DNA from: Puccinellia tenuiflora
Taxonomy: Eukaryota > Streptophyta > Magnoliopsida > Poales > Poaceae
Assembly: GCA_012064385.1 (NCBI GenBank)
Contig: QRDG01000528.1
Location: 198,426-262,425, forward strand
Length of the DNA: 64,000 nucleotides
Reading direction: 5' to 3'
In this document: positions 22,996 through 34,541 of the stretch, piece by piece
Numbering within the stretch: the stretch's first letter is position 1
Layout of the letters: each line of letters opens with the position of its first letter
The notes under the pieces: model-generated
The model's database searches: none
The model's input: the letters and a program-made list of their open reading frames with translations, nothing else
What the model was told of the DNA's origin: nothing
Made by a program: the position numbers and the translations under genes

Positions 22996-23753
22996 CCAAC
23001 TGCCGCCAGTGAAGACCCAGGACTGGCCAAGGAGGCCTCGGGGAAGTGGAGGAACTGGCTCCAGATCCAGCTCCTCGGCCTCGTGCTCCTGGGCCAACTG
23101 CTGCCACCGGTCGAAAGGACTTACGAGGAAAACTATGTCATCTCGAAGGCTGAGGTGGAAGCCCATTTTGCACCGAAAAAGCCCCCACCAAGGCAAATAC
23201 TAGATCTGGAAGCCGTTAGGTGCTGCTTGGAAAACTTATATGACCCTCCACCAAAGCCGACATCAGACTATGAGCGCCAAATAGCCAAGTCATATAGCTC
23301 AGAGATGGACAAGCGGAAAAGCGGGAAACAAATAGCCCAGCTTGGAGAACAGGATGTACAATCGGTCCCCCCGCTCAAGGTATTTCCCGACAAAGACGTC
23401 GACATAGATGAGCTAGTATATGAATATGTTCACGGCCAGCCTTTGGTCAGACCTGAGCTGGTCCAGTATCTACCAACAAAGATGCGTCAGTTGAATGAAT
23501 GGTACTTGAAAGCCGCAAAGAAAGATATAATCGGTGTCATGGCGAGAGTTAAGGAAGAGCATTACTTCCAAGAATACGGTGTGAAAGTTGATTTTAGCGA
23601 ACTTTTTCAGTTATACAATCAACGCGCCCTCGATAAAGATGTCATCAGTTGCTTTTGTCTGTAAGTTATTTATTTCTGTAATTTAAGTCTTTAGCTCAGC
23701 TCGTTCTATAATCTTTGGTACCCTATTTATGCAGAATGAAGATGCTCGACTAC

Positions 23754-26700
23754 TGTAACATCCCAAAACATTGGAGTGTTTTAAAAATCACAAAATTTTA
23801 AAACTTTTATTATTGGATAAAGAAAGTCTCCAAAATCAAGAAAAACAAATATAGAAGAATATTTTTGACATCTTCAAAGGTATATATTTTTAAACATTCT
23901 GGTATCTTCCAATTTTCAAGTTTTAAAAGGTTTGGAAATAAAATAATTATTTTGATATTTATTAAGCCCATGATTAAATGGTTATTTGTATTTAAAAGGA
24001 TTCATCAAAAATTATTTAATAAAATATTTTGTCGCAAAATATTGGTTTGAGTCTGTCATTTTAAATGATATTACTTATACTATTTTGCTGGATTTTGTTT
24101 GAGTTCAAAAAGATTTTATAAAAGCCTATTTATTAAAATGGCATAAAGGTGTCCTTTATGCATATAAGCAATATTTGAATTTATAAAAAAATAAAATATT
24201 TTGGAAATGGTTCCTAAATGTCTAAGTTGACTAATGGGAATTTTACAAATTTTTACAAGTTTATTTGACTTGATTTAGAGCATTATTTCAAAAGTTACAA
24301 AAGAAAAACAGAAAATAGAAAAAGAAAAAATCGACGACGTCAGCGATGATGTCATCGTCTTCAAGCTCGCGTACGTGAATCACGCACGGGACAGTCAACC
24401 GTGCCGTTTTCTTCCAAAATTGATTCCGGTTGAATTATTTCCCCAAATCATGCGCCATTTCCTCCCATATAGAGCCCTCGATCTCCTCTTCCGTTCCCCC
24501 CAGAAATCCCCTTCCAACTCGCCCCCAGGCTGCCCAATTTGCTCGCCGGAGTCCGCTGCCGCCGCCACGTCTCCGAGAAGATTCCGGCAATCTTGGTGAG
24601 TTTCCGCCACCAATCCGTGGTCCATGCTCTTCCCCTCTGTAGTGCGCACCCTATGAACCCCTATTTCGAATTTTTGCCGCAGTGTATCGACGTATTCGTC
24701 CTCGACCCGAAGCACCGTTCGCCGACGCAGCACCAGCCGACGACCACCACCGTTCCAGGACGCGCTCGAGCACGAAGACCCCTCCATCGCCTCCGCCGTC
24801 TCGCGCAGCACCTCTCTGTCCCCTCCCAGAGCCCGGGGAACAGCTGTGATGACCGCCCCGTCCACATCCGAGTCGCGTCGCCGTCGTCCGCGTCAACTCC
24901 GGCCACGCATCGTCGCCGCGCCAGGCCACAATCGACGACGCCGACCGCGTCATCTCCTCCGCCTCGTCGTGCTGCAAGCCGTCGTCGTCTTCTCCAAGCC
25001 CAAGGACCGCCGGAGCAACGGGAACGTCCACGCCCGTGTTGCAGCCTCGCCGTCGCCGCCGTCTCCGGCAGCCCTCTGCCGCCAGGTATGGTCAACGCAT
25101 CCTGGATCGTCCGATCTGAAATCCATGGCCCCAATCAGATCTAGTTAATGGAATCGGTACGAGTCAACCGTGGCCGTCAGATCTAGATCTGACGACCTAG
25201 ATTAGATCCAGCCGAGCCACGTCAGGGTCCAGTCAGCATCCAGTCATTTCCCAGTCAGCAGATCCAGCCAACCGGAGGACGCCGCGTGGACAAGGATTTT
25301 CTGGAATTTCCGAATTAATATTAATATGGCAGTTTTGCAGAAAAGCCCCTAGATCTTAGAACTATCATATCTTTTTATTGGTTTGGCCAAATTCAAATAT
25401 TTTTATATATTTGAAATCCTTGGAATCTGTAGAATCTTTCTGACATTTTATTTTTCTGTTTTGAGTTAGTTTAAATTATTCAAATTTCAAATGTGTGATT
25501 TGAGTAATTTTGACATAACTTTATTTCTATAAGTCCAAAAATTGCAAGAAAAATAGTTTTAGAAACCTTATAATATGTACAATATAGTTCCTCTGTTATA
25601 AATATTTTTGAGCATTATTTTGTTGATTTAAAAATCAGAGGCTCAATTTGAGTATTATTGATATAGTTTAAATTCTATAAATCTTTTTAACCTGTTTTCT
25701 TATTAGAAAAAAATACCCAAATAATTGCTTCTGTCCAGAGAGACTAAAACCAACCCTTAGAACCTTTGAGCCACCCTTCAAACCTATTTTTGACCTTAGA
25801 CCATCCTTTGACCCTCAATGGAAAACCACAAACCCTAATGCATTGATTCTTTTTGCATATTGGATCATGTGTTGAACTTGGACCACCAACCCTTTTGTTT
25901 TGTTGTTGTCCATATTTATTGTTATGCTTGTTTTATTGATTGTTGTATTGTTGTCTTTGTTGTTTGTTCATATTGTTTAGATTGAACGGAGAGTATCATC
26001 TTACGTTGAAAAGAGATGGTGAGCAACGACAACATTCTAAGGCAAGTGATGCTCACTGCATAAATTTCCTAAGTATTTTGAATATGCATTGTAGTTTATT
26101 TTTTTTTCTAAGTAGAATTGCATGTCAGGTGTTATTACTATGCTATGCTAGACCTGTTTAGTACTACTCCAAATATTCCTAAGTGTCTAGTACCTATATG
26201 ATAACTTAGTAGAAGTATTGAAATGCTATGCTATGTGTTTTTCTATGAAAAGTTAATTTCTACTAAGTTAAACAAACACCTGGGTGGAATTGGTTTGCTC
26301 TACCGGTTGTTGAAAGTTGAGTGGCTACTCAGGGCCATTTCTATGGTTATACCTGAGTATGTGCACTTGTGGATGGCCACCCAGGAACAAAGAGATTTGA
26401 AGTTACTCCGTGTGAAGATTGCTTCCAGTGCAGCCACTTGGTATTATGGCTCTGCCTTGACTAAGTAAGTTATAGGCCCCGATTCCGGCAGTTCTCAGCG
26501 GATGTTGTCTTGTATGGGTCTGCCCAGAGGAACCGGGGAACATTTCCCAAAGGTCTCGTCTTAATCTTCTCCTTTCCTTTTCACTACATGAGGGTCAAGG
26601 ACAGAATGGGTTGATTGAGTCAAGTGGTGAACGTGCACAACCTCTCGAGAGTGTAAATCTATGATCATAGCCGTGTCCCCGGTTACGGACAATTCTGAGC

Positions 26701-27302
26701 AGCTGAACAAGGATGTCAATGGAGAATCTCAACATTCCAATTTCTCAAGTAAAATTTGAAGAGTGAACAAGAGTAGTTGAGACGGTGGTTTTCATGCCAT
26801 GAAAGTCTCAATTATTTGAAAAGAAGTTTTACAAAGAGTTAGGATAAAGTTGGCTTTACGCAAAATAGCCTTGAACTCCACCAGCCAAATATGCATATAG
26901 CTATTAGGAGTTTGCCTTTATGAGTCCACAAGTATCACTTGCCAGATCCATTCCAATGGTTCTGACCAATTTTTGGCTGCAACGCTTTTACCGTTGCAGG
27001 TTCGTCTGACGATGAGTAAGGAACGCTATAGGTTTCGAGTCTACAACCAACATGTCTGCCTGTGGCACATGAAGATGATGAGGACTCCATGCTATTATAT
27101 GATTTCCGCTGCTGAACTTTGTATTATGCTAGCCTTGTGCTATGCAATTTGTAATATTTTACTCTTCTGGATCTTCGATGTAATAGATATTTGACGCATT
27201 TGCATGATATTACATCTTGAACTGTGGTGCTAGCTATTCGATCCAGGGACTAGCACAGAACACAGGGATCTTGGCCTATTTTAAAAAGGCAGGATCGCTA
27301 CA
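23754..27302 (+). repeat. 5' LTR of the complete LARD-like element
   Basis: 3549 bp. The GC-rich core (24480-25150) is identical to that of the 3' LTR. At the TATA-equivalent position it reads CATATA (24466-24471) instead of TATAAA. Confidence 0.9.
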
Positions 27303-28792
27303 GATGGTATCAGAGCATTGTGTTGCCTGTAAGTTCGAAACCCTAGGTTTGGATCAGAAATAGGAAAAGACCTAGAAATGAGAATCTATTTTATTCAATC
27401 TTCTTAAAAATAAAGTATTTGCAAGTCATCTTTTCTCATACTCTCATCTACTATTCACTTTCTAAGATATATTTCCTTATTTAGTATGACCCATTTTGTG
27501 GATACAACTCTGGTGGTAGAAGAACAAAGGAGACAAAGACAATACAGTTGAAGTTTACAATTTCATCAAATCAGTAAATAGTCTTCACCAAGATGCACAA
27601 CGTTGAAGGTCAAAGAAGAACTTGGAGAAATTCAAGAAGAGATAGATGAGACCACCAGTTTAGTTACCTTGTTAGAACAACGATAACATGATAGTGTATT
27701 GATCATACTAACTTAGTTGGTATGGCTTTGTGTTTAAACCATGTTGCTTGATGTTTGCTAGATGTTGTTTGTAGATGAATTGCCTTGATCTGCTGGTTAT
27801 GGGTAGAACTTCTTTTAGTCTCTTTCTATCTCCACTCATCTCTGCTAAACCCAACCAGATGCATCACCAATATGCCAACCGAAGTGACTTACCTCTTGGA
27901 TTGCAACGACCGATAGCCACCTCCATGCAAAGATGCAACAAACAAGTCAACAACTCAAGCGTAGTATGGAAAGCCTACTACACCAAGGAGGAGAAGCAAT
28001 GAAGAATCTCCAACATGTGAAATGACATTGTGTAGGAGTTTTCGCAACCCCATAGTTTTGAAGATCGATAGTTTAGCTCAGGTTTGTCTTACAGATTGGA
28101 AACTTTCTGTTAGACATGTGAGATCGACCGAGTGTTAGCTTACGAGATTCACCAAACCAAGTACAAGGTAATGAGTGAGTGTGACATGGACTGGCCCCCA
28201 TGGCAACTACTCATTTCATTCGCTTTGCTATGAGGAATGGTAAATCTGAGTGACAAACCTATAAAGAGAGACGACGTTCATGAGCCTAAACCACATGGAT
28301 ATTATAACCCTATGTTAGGAAAATGTTGCCGAAACGTAAAATATACGGTGAGGATAAACCGCAGCTCTCGTGAAGAAGAAGGAATCCTGCAAATGGAAGT
28401 GTTGACCAACCATGAGAGCTTCATTAGAAATGGTGTAGTGTTTGCACTGAAGAAAGTCAACCAAGAGAAGCAACGTGCCAAAGAAAATACAGAGATGGAT
28501 GACATGAGGTTGTGAAATTCTCTCATCATGTACCTTTGATAGACCCAAAGTGTGACCTTTCGTCAATATCCGAAGTTATTTGAAGAAACACCCAACAATT
28601 GGAATTGAAGCCTATGATACAAGGATCCACACATGGACCTTAGTCCGAAGACAAGAGCTCAAAGACTACCTACAAAAGTTTCTTTTAAGGGTGGTAGCCC
28701 ACCCAGTCGCCTAAACCCTGAGATCCCCAAAACTATATTTCCCTCTAGCCTCTCCGAATCTCGGGACGAGATTCCTTTTAAGGGTGGTAGTG
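27303..28792 (+). other. internal domain of the complete LARD-like element
   Basis: Only short frames are present (for example 28237-28515, 92 codons) and none resembles gag or pol. It is non-autonomous. Confidence 0.75.
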
Positions 28793-31700
28793 TGTAACAT
28801 CCCAAAACATTGGAGTGTTTTAAAAATCACAAAATTTTAAAACTTTTATTATTGGATAAAGAAAGTCTCCAAAATCAAGAAAAAACAAATATAGAAGAAT
28901 ATTTTTGACATCTTCAAAGGTATATATTTTTAAACATTCTGGTATCTTCCAATTTTCAAGTTTTAAAAGGTTTGGAAATAAAATAATTATTTTGATATTT
29001 ATTAAGCCCATGATTAAATGGTTATTTGTATTTAAAAGGATTCATCAAAAATTATTTAATAAAATATTTTGTCGCAAAATATTGGTTTGAGTCTGTCATT
29101 TTAAATGATATTACTTATACTATTTTGCTGGATTTTGTTTGAGTTCAAAAAGATTTTATAAAAGCCTATTTATTAAAATGGCATAAAGGTGTCCTTTATG
29201 CATATAAGCAATATTTGAATTTATAAAAAAATAAAATATTTTGGAAATGGTTCCTAAATGTCTAAGTTGACTAATGGGAATTTTACAAATTTTTACAAGT
29301 TTATTTGACTTGATTTAGAGCATTATTTCAAAAGTTACAAAAGAAAAACAGAAAATAGAAAAAGAAAAAAATCGACGACGTCAGCGATGATGTCATCGTC
29401 TTCAAGCTCGCGTACGTGAATCACGCACGGGACAGTCAACCGGCCGTTTTCTTCCAAAATTGATTCCGGTTGATTTACTTCCCCATATCGTGCGCCGTTT
29501 CCTCCTATAAAGAGCCCTCGATCTCCTCTTCCGTTCCCCCCAGAAATCCCCTTCCAACTCGCCCCCAGGCTGCCCAATTTGCTCGCCGGAGTCCGCTGCC
29601 GCCGCCACGTCTCCGAGAAGATTCCGGCAATCTTGGTGAGTTTCCGCCACCAATCCGTGGTCCATGCTCTTCCCCTCTGTAGTGCGCACCCTATGAACCC
29701 CTATTTCGAATTTTTGCCGCAGTGTATCGACGTATTCGTCCTCGACCCGAAGCACCGTTCGCCGACGCAGCACCAGCCGACGACCACCACCGTTCCAGGA
29801 CGCGCTCGAGCACGAAGACCCCTCCATCGCCTCCGCCGTCTCGCGCAGCACCTCTCTGTCCCCTCCCAGAGCCCGGGGAACAGCTGTGATGACCGCCCCG
29901 TCCACATCCGAGTCGCGTCGCCGTCGTCCGCGTCAACTCCGGCCACGCATCGTCGCCGCGCCAGGCCACAATCGACGACGCCGACCGCGTCATCTCCTCC
30001 GCCTCGTCGTGCTGCAAGCCGTCGTCGTCTTCTCCAAGCCCAAGGACCGCCGGAGCAACGGGAACGTCCACGCCCGTGTTGCAGCCTCGCCGTCGCCGCC
30101 GTCTCCGGCAGCCCTCTGCCGCCAGGTATGGTCAACGCATCCTGGATCGTCCGATCTGAAATCCATGGCCCCAATCAGATCTAGTTAATGGAATCGGTAC
30201 GAGTCAACCGTGGCCGTCAGATCTAGATCTGACGACCTAGATTAGATCCAGCCGAGCCACGTCAGGGTCCAGTCAGCATCCAGTCATTTCCCAGTCAGCA
30301 GATCCAGCCAACCGGAGGACGCCGCGTGGACAAGGATTTTCTGGAATTTCCGAATTAATATTAATATGGAAGTTTTGCAGAAAAGCCCCTAGATCTTAGA
30401 ACTCTTATATCTTTTTATTGGTTTGGCCAAATTCAAATATTTTTATATATTTGAAATCCTTGGAATCTGTAGAATCTTTCTGACATTTTATTTTTCTGTT
30501 TTGAGTTAGTTTAAATTATTCAAATTTCAAATGTGTGATTTGAGTAATTTTGACATAACTTTATTTCTATAAGTCCAAAAATTGCAAGAAAAATAGTTTT
30601 AGAAACCTTATAATATGTACAATATAGTTCCTCTGTTATAAAATATTTTTGAGCATTATTTTGTTGATTTAAAAATCAGAGGCTCAATTTGAGTATTATT
30701 GATATAGTTTAAATTCTATAAATCTTTTTAACCTGTTTTCTTATTAGAAAAAAATACCCAAATAATTGCTTCTGTCCAGAGAGACTAAAACCAACCCTTA
30801 GAACCTTTGAGCCACCCTTCAAACCTATTTTTGACCTTAGACCATCCTTTGACCCTCAATGGAAAACCACAAACCCTAATGCATTGATTCTTTTTGCATA
30901 TTGGATCATGTGTTGAACTTGGACCACAAACCCTTTTGTTTTGTTGTTGTCCATATTTATTGTTATGCTTGTTTTATTGATTGTTGTATTGTTGTCTTTG
31001 TTGTTTGTTCATATTGTTTAGATTGAACGGAGAGTATCATCTTACGTTGAAAAGAGATTGTGAGCAACGACAACATTCTAAGGCAAGTGATGCTCACTGC
31101 ATAAATTTCCTAAGTATTTTGAATATGCATTGTAGTTTATTTTTTTTTCTAAGTAGAATTGCATGTCAGGTGTTATTACTATGCTATGCTAGACCTGTTT
31201 AGTACTACTCCAAATATTCCTAAGTGTCTAGTACCTATATGATAACTTAGTAGAAGTATTGAAATGCTATGCTATGTGTTTTTCTATGAAAAGTTAATTT
31301 CTACTAAGTTAAACAAACACCTGGGTGGAATTGGTTTGCTCTACCGGTTGTTGAAAGTTGAGTGGCTACTCAGGGCCATTTCTATGGTTATACCTGAGTA
31401 TGTGCACTTGTGGATGGCCACCCAGGAACAAAGAGATTTGAAGTTACTCCGTGTGAAGATTGCTTCCAGTGCAGCCACTTGGTATTATGGCTCTGCCTTG
31501 ACTAAGTAAGTTATAGGCCCCGATTCCGGCAGTTCTCAGCGGATGTTGTCTTGTATGGGTCTGCCCAGAGGAACCGGGGAACATTTCCCAAAGGTCTCGT
31601 CTTAATCTTCTCCTTTCCTTTTCACTACATGAGGGTCAAGGACAGAATGGGTTGATTGAGTCAAGTGGTGAACGTGCACAACCTCTCGAGAGTGTAAATC

Positions 31701-32343
31701 TATGATCATAGCCGTGTCCCCGGTTACGGACAATTCTGAGCAGCTGAACAAGGATGTCAATGGAGAATCTCAACATTCCAATTTCTCAAGTAAAATTTGA
31801 AGAGTGAACAAGAGTAGTTGAGACGGTGGTTTTCATGCCATGAAAGTCTCAATTATTTGAAAAGAAGTTTTACAAAGAGTTAGGATAAAGTTGGCTTTAC
31901 GCAAAATAGCCTTGAACTCCACCAGCCAAATATGCATATAGCTATTAGGAGTTTGCCTTTATGAGTCCACAAGTATCACTTGCCAGATCCATTCCAATGG
32001 TTCTGACCAATTTTTGGCTGCAACGCTTTTACCGTTGCAGGTTCGTCTGACGATGAGTAAGGAACGCTATAGGTTTCGAGTCTACAACCAACATGTCTGC
32101 CTGTGGCACATGAAGATGATGAGGACTCCATGCTATTATATGATTTCCGCTGCTGAACTTTGTATTATGCTAGCCTTGTGCTATGCAATTTGTAATATTT
32201 TACTCTTCTGGATCTTCGATGTAATAGATATTTGACGCATTTGCATGATATTACATCTTGAACTGTGGTACTAGCTATTCGATCCAGGGACTAGCACAGA
32301 ACACAGGGATCTTGGCCTATTTTAAAAAGGCAGGATCGCTACA
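28793..32343 (+). repeat. 3' LTR of the complete LARD-like element
   Basis: 3551 bp. It carries a good TATA box, TATAAA, at 29506-29511, about 30 bp upstream of a pyrimidine-rich stretch (CTCCTCTTCC) suited to transcription start. Confidence 0.9.
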
Positions 32344-33534
32344 ACTACAAAAGGGAAGGACTGATCTCGGACGTTGGGTTCATTGACCCGGATAAAGTTC
32401 ATGAAGTGAACATACAAGACAAACCCGAGGAAGTAAAGGAGACATTGCTAAGGTGTTTCAAGCGACAATGTAACAAAAAAGAAATACTTCTTTGTTACAA
32501 CTTCAAGTAAGTGTTACTTTCTTCTACATATTCTATTTTTGCTCACCCGATCTTAAGTGTAATTGATGAGTTATGCATGACTGCGTATATAAACGTGCAG
32601 CTTCCACTATATTCTTATGGTCATTAAAACTGACGCTGGAGAAATTGAGGTCCTAGACTCATTAAGAAGACATCGTAAAGAATACAAGAGCTGCTTTGAT
32701 ATGGTCAAAGGGTAATTTAAATTCTTATCGCACTATATCGGCCTCTTTCGTTCATTTTGAGATATCAAGTAATTAATAACTCTTTTGTTCATTTTCTTTG
32801 TTGGGCAGAGTTTGGGAATAGTTCATCAAGGATGAACCCGGTCAATGGAAACCGAAGCTGATATGGTCTCTGAACAAGGTAAGTAGTACTACCTAGATCC
32901 GCGCATCTATTTAATTCTAGTTTCAATACCATTATCAAGCTTGATTTGATTGAATTCTATTCTCGAACAGTGGTGTCTAGAACAGCCAACCGGGACCCAC
33001 TTATGTAGATACTACATTTGCGTGTTCATTCAAATGAGGACCACTGAGAAATTTAATAATCGAAGAAATAAAGAGGTACGTAAACATTATTCACAATTTT
33101 ATTTTGTTACCATCAATTGTGTTGAGTTTCATTCATAATTGTTTTTCTCCTTCTTTTAAAGGTTGCAAGGAAGTAGAACGCCCTCCTACCAAATGACCGC
33201 ATAAAAGCAATTGCGGAGGAATTGGCGGGATTTCTCCTTGCGAAGGTCATACCTGAAAATGGAGAGTACTACTACCGGTTTAAGTGATCTCCATATACTA
33301 GTGATGATCTCCATGTAATTAAGTACTTTATACGGAAACGTGATCTTCATGTACTACTTAATTTGTATGTGTTATATATATGCATCAACGTGATATTCGT
33401 GTAGTAATATAATTTATATATATACCAAAACACGTTTTTGACGTATCGACGTGATCCCCGTACGATGGAAACCATCCGAAACCCCTAAACCTCAAACCCT
33501 GAAAAATATTCGAAAAGAAAAAAAATGGCCTAAA

Positions 33535-33735
33535 GTTAGTACCGGTTCGTGTTACGTACCGGGACTAAAGGTCTCCAGCCCTGCGGGCTCCTCCGTGGCC
33601 ACGTGGGAGGGCCTCTTATCCCGGTTCGTGGACAACCGGGACTGGGGGGGGGGGGGGGGGGGGGGGCTCTAATCCCGATTGGCTACTCCCGGTTGCCCAA
33701 CCGGAACTAGAGGCCCTCTGGAACCGGGACTGGTG
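33535..33735. repeat. right subterminal repeats of the CACTA element, with a G23 run
   Basis: Inverted pairs of CCGGTTCGTG and CCGGGACTAAAG-like words occur here. A homopolymer of about 23 G lies at 33644-33666. Confidence 0.7.
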
Positions 33736-33753
33736 CCCCGTTTTCCACTAGTG

Positions 33754-34541
33754 TCTGTCGTTCAGGACTCGATGCTAGCGATGACAGAATAGTCTTACGA
33801 CGTAGGTGTACATATAGATTCAATCTACTAGATTAGATATATATGAAACAGGAGAGGTTTTCTGATTAGAGAGAGAAATTTGCCACGAAAAATACCACGT
33901 GTCAATCAATTTGCCACGGGAGATTTGCACCGGTTACTATATTGGAAAGAATTCTGAACGAATGAGTTGATATATAACAACTTCCAGATTCCGAAACGAG
34001 TGAAAAACACTACCGATTAAATGGTCCAGTGAAGTGTTCGGGTCGCGGCGTATATAGATCAAAACAGCATGTGAACATTGTTCATTTTTTTTACTTATCA
34101 CATACACTGCTTTTTTCAAGAAAAAGAATTATATTTGGCATAGAGGGGAAAACGATAACACAAAGGATCACACGCATGCACTTCCTATGTTGCAATGAAT
34201 TGCGAGGGAATGATTTTATATATCAAAACTTCCAGATTCCGAAGCGAGTAAAAAAAACACTATATATTGATCAAAACAGCATGTGAACATTGTTGATTTT
34301 TGTTACTCTTCTCATACACTGCTTTGTTCAAGAAAAAAGAATTACATTTGGCATAGAGGGGAAAAGGATAACACAAAGAATCACATGCATGCACGCACTT
34401 CCTATATTTCTTACAGTATTTTGCCACCTCACGTAGTTAGTTTGAATCACTCACGTACGTAGCCGCAAAATTGATCCATGCACCGTAAGTGACCACCCGC
34501 TCATTGTTGTCTACGTCCTCAATGTCTTGATTATGTCATGT
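33754..34541. other. copia-leader continuation, then intergenic with a tandem duplication
   Basis: 33754 to about 33860 continues the host of the CACTA insertion. A unit of about 240 bp starting near a CTTCCAGATTCCGAA stretch is present twice (about 33970-34190 and 34210-34410), each with AGAGGGGAAAACGATAACAC-like and ATCACACGCATGCA-like words. This is the 3' flank of the LRX gene. Confidence 0.5.

Larger units (their letters stand above)
23754..32343 (+). mobile_element. complete LARD-like LTR retrotransposon with ACTAC target duplication
   Basis: 5' LTR 23754-27302, primer site TGGTATCAGAGC at 27305-27316, internal region 27303-28792 (1.49 kb), polypurine tract CCTTTTAAGGGTGGTAGTG ending at 28792, 3' LTR 28793-32343. 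Flanks are ACTAC at 23749-23753 and 32344-32348. LTR ends are TGTAACATCCC and GGATCGCTACA. The LTRs differ by about 13-14 substitutions and a few 1-bp indels over 3.55 kb by eye, so the insertion is recent. It encodes no gag or pol. Confidence 0.93.
22996..33287 (+). pseudogene. Ulp1-like cysteine protease gene of the CACTA element (5' truncated, split by retrotransposon)
   Basis: It is open from 22996 (no start; the N terminus was removed by the LTR remnant) to 23663 with the ENLYDPPPKP and KEEHYFQEYGVKVDF blocks. After an intron, the exon MKMLDY begins at about 23734, is cut at 23753 and resumes at 32349 after the 8.6 kb element and its ACTAC duplication. Later exons near 32600-32710 (FHYILMVI His and VLDS Asp), 32810-32880, 32971-33075 (QPTGTHLCRYYIC with Gln and Cys) and 33163-33287 give the C48 (Ulp1/SENP) catalytic set. 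Premature TAG codons lie in the VWE exon (near 32820) and in the last exon (near 33175). Such genes are regular CACTA passengers; desumoylation is only inferred. Confidence 0.75.
9553..33753 (+). mobile_element. 24.2 kb CACTA (En/Spm) transposon with nested insertions
   Basis: The left end is CACTAGTGGAAACAGGGC at 9553; the right end is the matching inverted copy ending TAGTG at 33753. Both are flanked by TCT (9550-9552 and 33754-33756), the 3-bp target duplication expected for CACTA. Subterminal repeats of TAGTCCCGGTTCGT type cluster at 9580-9845 and 33535-33735. Content in order: tail-anchor gene, TNP2 transposase, 587-bp duplication, internal repeat block, GC-rich block, then the Ulp1-like gene broken by later insertions (16677-22995 and 23754-32343). 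Without those the element would be about 9-10 kb. Confidence 0.9.

Noticed and set aside
24539..25148. Open frames of 100-201 codons in the GC-rich core of the LARD LTRs, identical in both LTRs
   Set aside because: Identity follows from LTR duplication, several frames are open at once, and no family is recognised; treated as LTR sequence.
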